Source: Herpetosiphon sp042688385
Lineage (GTDB): Bacteria > Chloroflexota > Chloroflexia > Chloroflexales > Herpetosiphonaceae
DNA: 64,000 nucleotides
Direction of reading: 5' to 3'
Assembly (NCBI RefSeq): GCF_042688385.1
Contig: NZ_JBHUPY010000005.1
Span: 62,001 to 126,000 of the forward strand
The notes beneath the pieces were generated by a model. The model was given only the letters and a program-made list of their open reading frames with translations. It did not search any database and was not told the DNA's origin. Both the position numbers and the translations under genes were made by a program. This document shows positions 61,494-64,000 of this stretch, one piece after another; the stretch's first letter is position 1, and each line of letters begins with the position of its first letter.

Positions 61494-61522
61494 ACTATAG
61501 CAGATTCCATGGTTTTATGCAA
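61494..61522 (-). promoter_or_regulatory. Candidate promoter of the substrate-binding protein gene
   Basis: Minus strand TTGCAT (61517-61522) and TATAGT (61494-61499) with 17 bases between. Transcription would start around 61487, exactly where the first leader stem begins. Confidence 0.55.
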
Positions 61523-61595
61523 ATATGCAGTTTCTGTGATATTTATAGCCTAAAAAGCTCAAAATTTCATTAATATATATGCTTAATTGAGCATA

Positions 61596-64000
61596 TCAGC
61601 TGCTGATTTTATTTAATGCCTCCAGCAACTGACGTAAGACGACCTCCCAATTATCGCGCAGCACCCGCCGATCGAGCCGCGCCAATTGCGGGCCAATCAC
61701 CACGCCACGCGGCGATTCGCGCTGAAGCTGCTCGCGATCAAGATAAACGCTCTTTGGCAGACGCACGGTAATTTCGTTATCATCGGAGATAATCGAAACC
61801 ACGCCCGCTTGTAAGGCCAAAACCTTGAGTGTCAACAAATCAAGCAGGCGTGCTGCTGGCTCGGGCACTGGCCCAAAGCGATCTTCCAATTCTTGGCGCA
61901 ACATGCGAATGTCGCGGGTCGAACGGGCCTCAGCAATATGTTGGTAAACCCGCAAGCGTAGCGGCTCATCGTCAACATAATTTTGCGGCAGATAAGCATT
62001 AATCGGCAGGTCGATGCTGACCATCGCATCGGGCAAAACGGGATCTTCAGCATCGCTGCTAAAACCACTGCGCGCCGAAACCACTGCCGCCCGCCGCAGC
62101 GCTTCGACGGCACGCGCCCGTTGGGCTTTTTGCTCACCTGCCTTTTGGGTTTGGCCGCGTTTGCGCTCCTCGCGCACCCGTTCGACCGCCTGCGAAAGCA
62201 AGCGCGAGTAGAGATCAAAACCAATTGTCGTGATATTGCCCGATTGCTCTGCACCTAACAAATTACCAGTGCCACGAATTTCAAGGTCGCGCATGGCGAT
62301 GCGAAAGCCAGCGCCCAACTCGGTGGCCTCTTGAATTGCCTCAAGCCGCTTTTGCGCTTCTTCACCCATCGCTTTGGTCGGATTATAGAACATATAGGCA
62401 TAGCCACGTTGGGTTGAACGGCCAACCCGACCGCGCAGTTGATACAATTGGGCCAAGCCGTAGGTCGTCGCATCGTCGATAATCATCGTATTCGCGCTAG
62501 GCACGTCGATGCCACTTTCGATAATTGTGGTACACACAAAAACATCAAACATACCCTCAAAAAATTGCAGAATCACTTTTTCCAGCGCTTTTTCGGGCAT
62601 CTGGCCATGGCCAACGCCGATGCGGGCTTCGGGCACTAATTTTTGAATGCGATTAGCGACGGTATAAATTGATTGGACGCGATTATGCACAAAGTAGGCT
62701 TGGCCATTGCGTCCTAATTCGCGCAGAATCGCATCGCGTACCAGCATTTCGTTGTAGGGCTGCACATAGGTTTTGATCGGCATGCGATCATCGGGCGGCG
62801 TATCGATGACGCTGAGATCACGAATACCCGACAAAGCCATGTGCATCGTGCGCGGAATTGGCGTTGCGGTCAGCGTCAGCACATCAATTTCATGGCGCAG
62901 GCGTTTCAACATTTCTTTATGCTTGACCCCAAAGCGCTGCTCTTCGTCGATAATCACCAAACCAAGCTGCTTAAAATGCAAATCGTTGGATAAAATCCGA
63001 TGCGTGCCAACCACAATATCGACTTCGCCCTTGGCAATGCGTTCGATAATTGCTTTTTGCTGGGTTGGCGAGCGAAAGCGCGAAAGCATTTCGATCCGCA
63101 CTGGAAACATCTGCATGCGCCGCGAAAAGGTTTCGAAATGCTGTTGGGCCAGCACCGTGGTTGGGACTAGAACGGCCACTTGACGGCCATCTTGCACTGC
63201 TTTGAAGGCGGCACGGAGCGCAACTTCGGTTTTGCCAAAGCCCACATCGCCACAGATCAGCCGATCCATTGGGCGAGTGTTTTCCATATCACTTTTGACA
63301 TCTTCGATTGCCCGCAATTGATCGTCGGTTTCGGTGTAGGGAAAACTATCTTCGAGTTCGCGTTGCCACGAGGTGTCGCTGCTGTAGGCAAAGCCTTCGA
63401 CCAACTGCCGCGCGGCGTAGAGATCAAGCAATTCGGTGGCGAGTTCTTCAACATCGGCCCGTACTTTGCGCTTGGCACGCTCCCAATCCGACGTGCCCAA
63501 GCGGGTGAGGGTTGGTTTGCCTTCGCCAGCACCGATATAGCGCGAAACCCGATCAACTTGATCGACAGGCACATACAATTTATCGCCAGAAGCGTAGCGC
63601 AACACCAAAAACTCACGTTCAGCGCCGCTGGCCTCGATGCGCGATAAACCCTCGTATTGGGCGATGCCATGCTCGATATGCACCACATAATCGCCAACTT
63701 TGAGCGATTGCAAAAACGCCGTGCGATCACTTTCGCTGCGCTGTTTGCGGGCGCGCGTTGAAATTGCTCGCCGTGGCTGCCAGCCAAAAATCTCGCTATC
63801 ACTCAGCAATGTCAGGCGCAAGGGATCACTGCTAAAACCGCCAGATAAGTTGCCATGGCGAATGATAATCGTGCCGCTTTGGAAAGCTGGATCATCAACA
63901 TCGGGGCCATCTTCTTCGCCGATGAGCGCCAAATTATGCTCGCTGGCTAATTCGCGCAAGCGGCTAGCTTGGGGAGAAACTAGCACAACTCGTTCACCGC
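61596..64000 (-). CDS. mfd: Transcription-repair coupling factor Mfd (5' part outside window)
   Basis: The visible 800 or so residues run from before the RNA polymerase-interacting domain (VGDYVVHIEHGIAQYEGLSR) through the two helicase lobes to the C-terminal TRCF domain. Helicase motifs are DVGFGKTEVALRAAF (Walker A-like), IDEEQRFGVKHKE (DEEQ), TATPIPRTM, and GRVGRSTQRGYAY (motif VI). It removes stalled RNA polymerase and recruits UvrA. The frame is open through base 64000, so the N-terminal UvrB-like part lies outside the window; the GTG near 63986 is internal. Confidence 0.96.
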   Translation of the reverse strand, partial: GERVVLVSPQASRLRELASEHNLALIGEEDGPDVDDPAFQSGTIIIRHGNLSGGFSSDPLRLTLLSDSEIFGWQPRRAISTRARKQRSESDRTAFLQSLKVGDYVVHIEHGIAQYEGLSRIEASGAEREFLVLRYASGDKLYVPVDQVDRVSRYIGAGEGKPTLTRLGTSDWERAKRKVRADVEELATELLDLYAARQLVEGFAYSSDTSWQRELEDSFPYTETDDQLRAIEDVKSDMENTRPMDRLICGDVGFGKTEVALRAAFKAVQDGRQVAVLVPTTVLAQQHFETFSRRMQMFPVRIEMLSRFRSPTQQKAIIERIAKGEVDIVVGTHRILSNDLHFKQLGLVIIDEEQRFGVKHKEMLKRLRHEIDVLTLTATPIPRTMHMALSGIRDLSVIDTPPDDRMPIKTYVQPYNEMLVRDAILRELGRNGQAYFVHNRVQSIYTVANRIQKLVPEARIGVGHGQMPEKALEKVILQFFEGMFDVFVCTTIIESGIDVPSANTMIIDDATTYGLAQLYQLRGRVGRSTQRGYAYMFYNPTKAMGEEAQKRLEAIQEATELGAGFRIAMRDLEIRGTGNLLGAEQSGNITTIGFDLYSRLLSQAVERVREERKRGQTQKAGEQKAQRARAVEALRRAAVVSARSGFSSDAEDPVLPDAMVSIDLPINAYLPQNYVDDEPLRLRVYQHIAEARSTRDIRMLRQELEDRFGPVPEPAARLLDLLTLKVLALQAGVVSIISDDNEITVRLPKSVYLDREQLQRESPRGVVIGPQLARLDRRVLRDNWEVVLRQLLEALNKISS

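Noticed and set aside
61310..61500. Known riboswitch classes (TPP, cobalamin, SAM, cyclic di-GMP, fluoride) for the leader RNA
   Set aside because: Core consensus sequences of these classes, as far as I can recall them, are not present.

Overview
The window looks like chromosomal DNA of a filamentous Chloroflexota bacterium, most likely Herpetosiphon or a close relative. Pointers are the roughly balanced base composition, secreted enzymes with long Pro/Thr-rich linkers ending in a hydrophobic LPY-type tail, a chitinase and expansin suited to a predatory or saprophytic life, and families of C/G-rich intergenic repeats known from many large bacterial genomes including Chloroflexota. This assignment is inference; there is no rRNA in the window to confirm it. 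No tRNA, CRISPR array, transposase or prophage was recognised.

Layout. 1-3128: an AraC-type regulator with a PAS domain (cut by the left edge), a cysteine-poor peroxiredoxin-like protein, and an ECF sigma factor overlapping an anti-sigma factor with a long Cys/Pro/Thr repeat domain. 3200-8282: a modular GH18 chitinase, a repeat block, a patatin phospholipase and a PhaR-like regulator. 8386-12936: a three-PAS histidine kinase, glutamine synthetase and an expansin. 13178-15607: an isolated, AT-rich 809-residue protein with a nitrilase-type domain, the best candidate for an undescribed system. 15652-21378: an MFS transporter with a structured leader, a secreted nuclease, a roadblock protein with a degenerate P-loop, and a TPR diguanylate cyclase. 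21576-26699: a tightly coupled minus-strand operon (TPR membrane protein, DinB-like protein, membrane protein, MTA phosphorylase, a divergent phosphorylase-like protein, two tandem methionine aminopeptidases, LspA). 26944-37046: a metalloprotease-like protein, SelB and a glycan cluster (membrane glycosyltransferase, methyltransferase, GT4, GT2/GT4 fusion).

37072-45774: a HAD hydrolase coupled to thiamine pyrophosphokinase, a GT1 glycosyltransferase, an S9 peptidase and a NatA/NatB-type ABC exporter. 45947-47365: a second nuclease of the same family with a lamin-tail domain. 47650-50078: ribosomal genes rplU-rpmA-rpmE behind a consensus promoter and a leader hairpin, then thymidine kinase and a PAP2-like membrane protein. 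50104-53462: a 33-residue membrane peptide, a VanW protein and an M14 carboxypeptidase. 53439-58900: the cluster rpsU-yqeY-pgpH-ybeY-dgkA read leftward, plus a metallophosphoesterase. 58931-64000: a repeat-rich spacer, an oligopeptide-binding lipoprotein behind a strongly structured 5' leader, and the 3' part of mfd, cut by the right edge.

Most genes are housekeeping, envelope or secretion functions. The accessory signals are the orphan nitrilase-domain gene, the structured leaders, and the interspersed repeat families.
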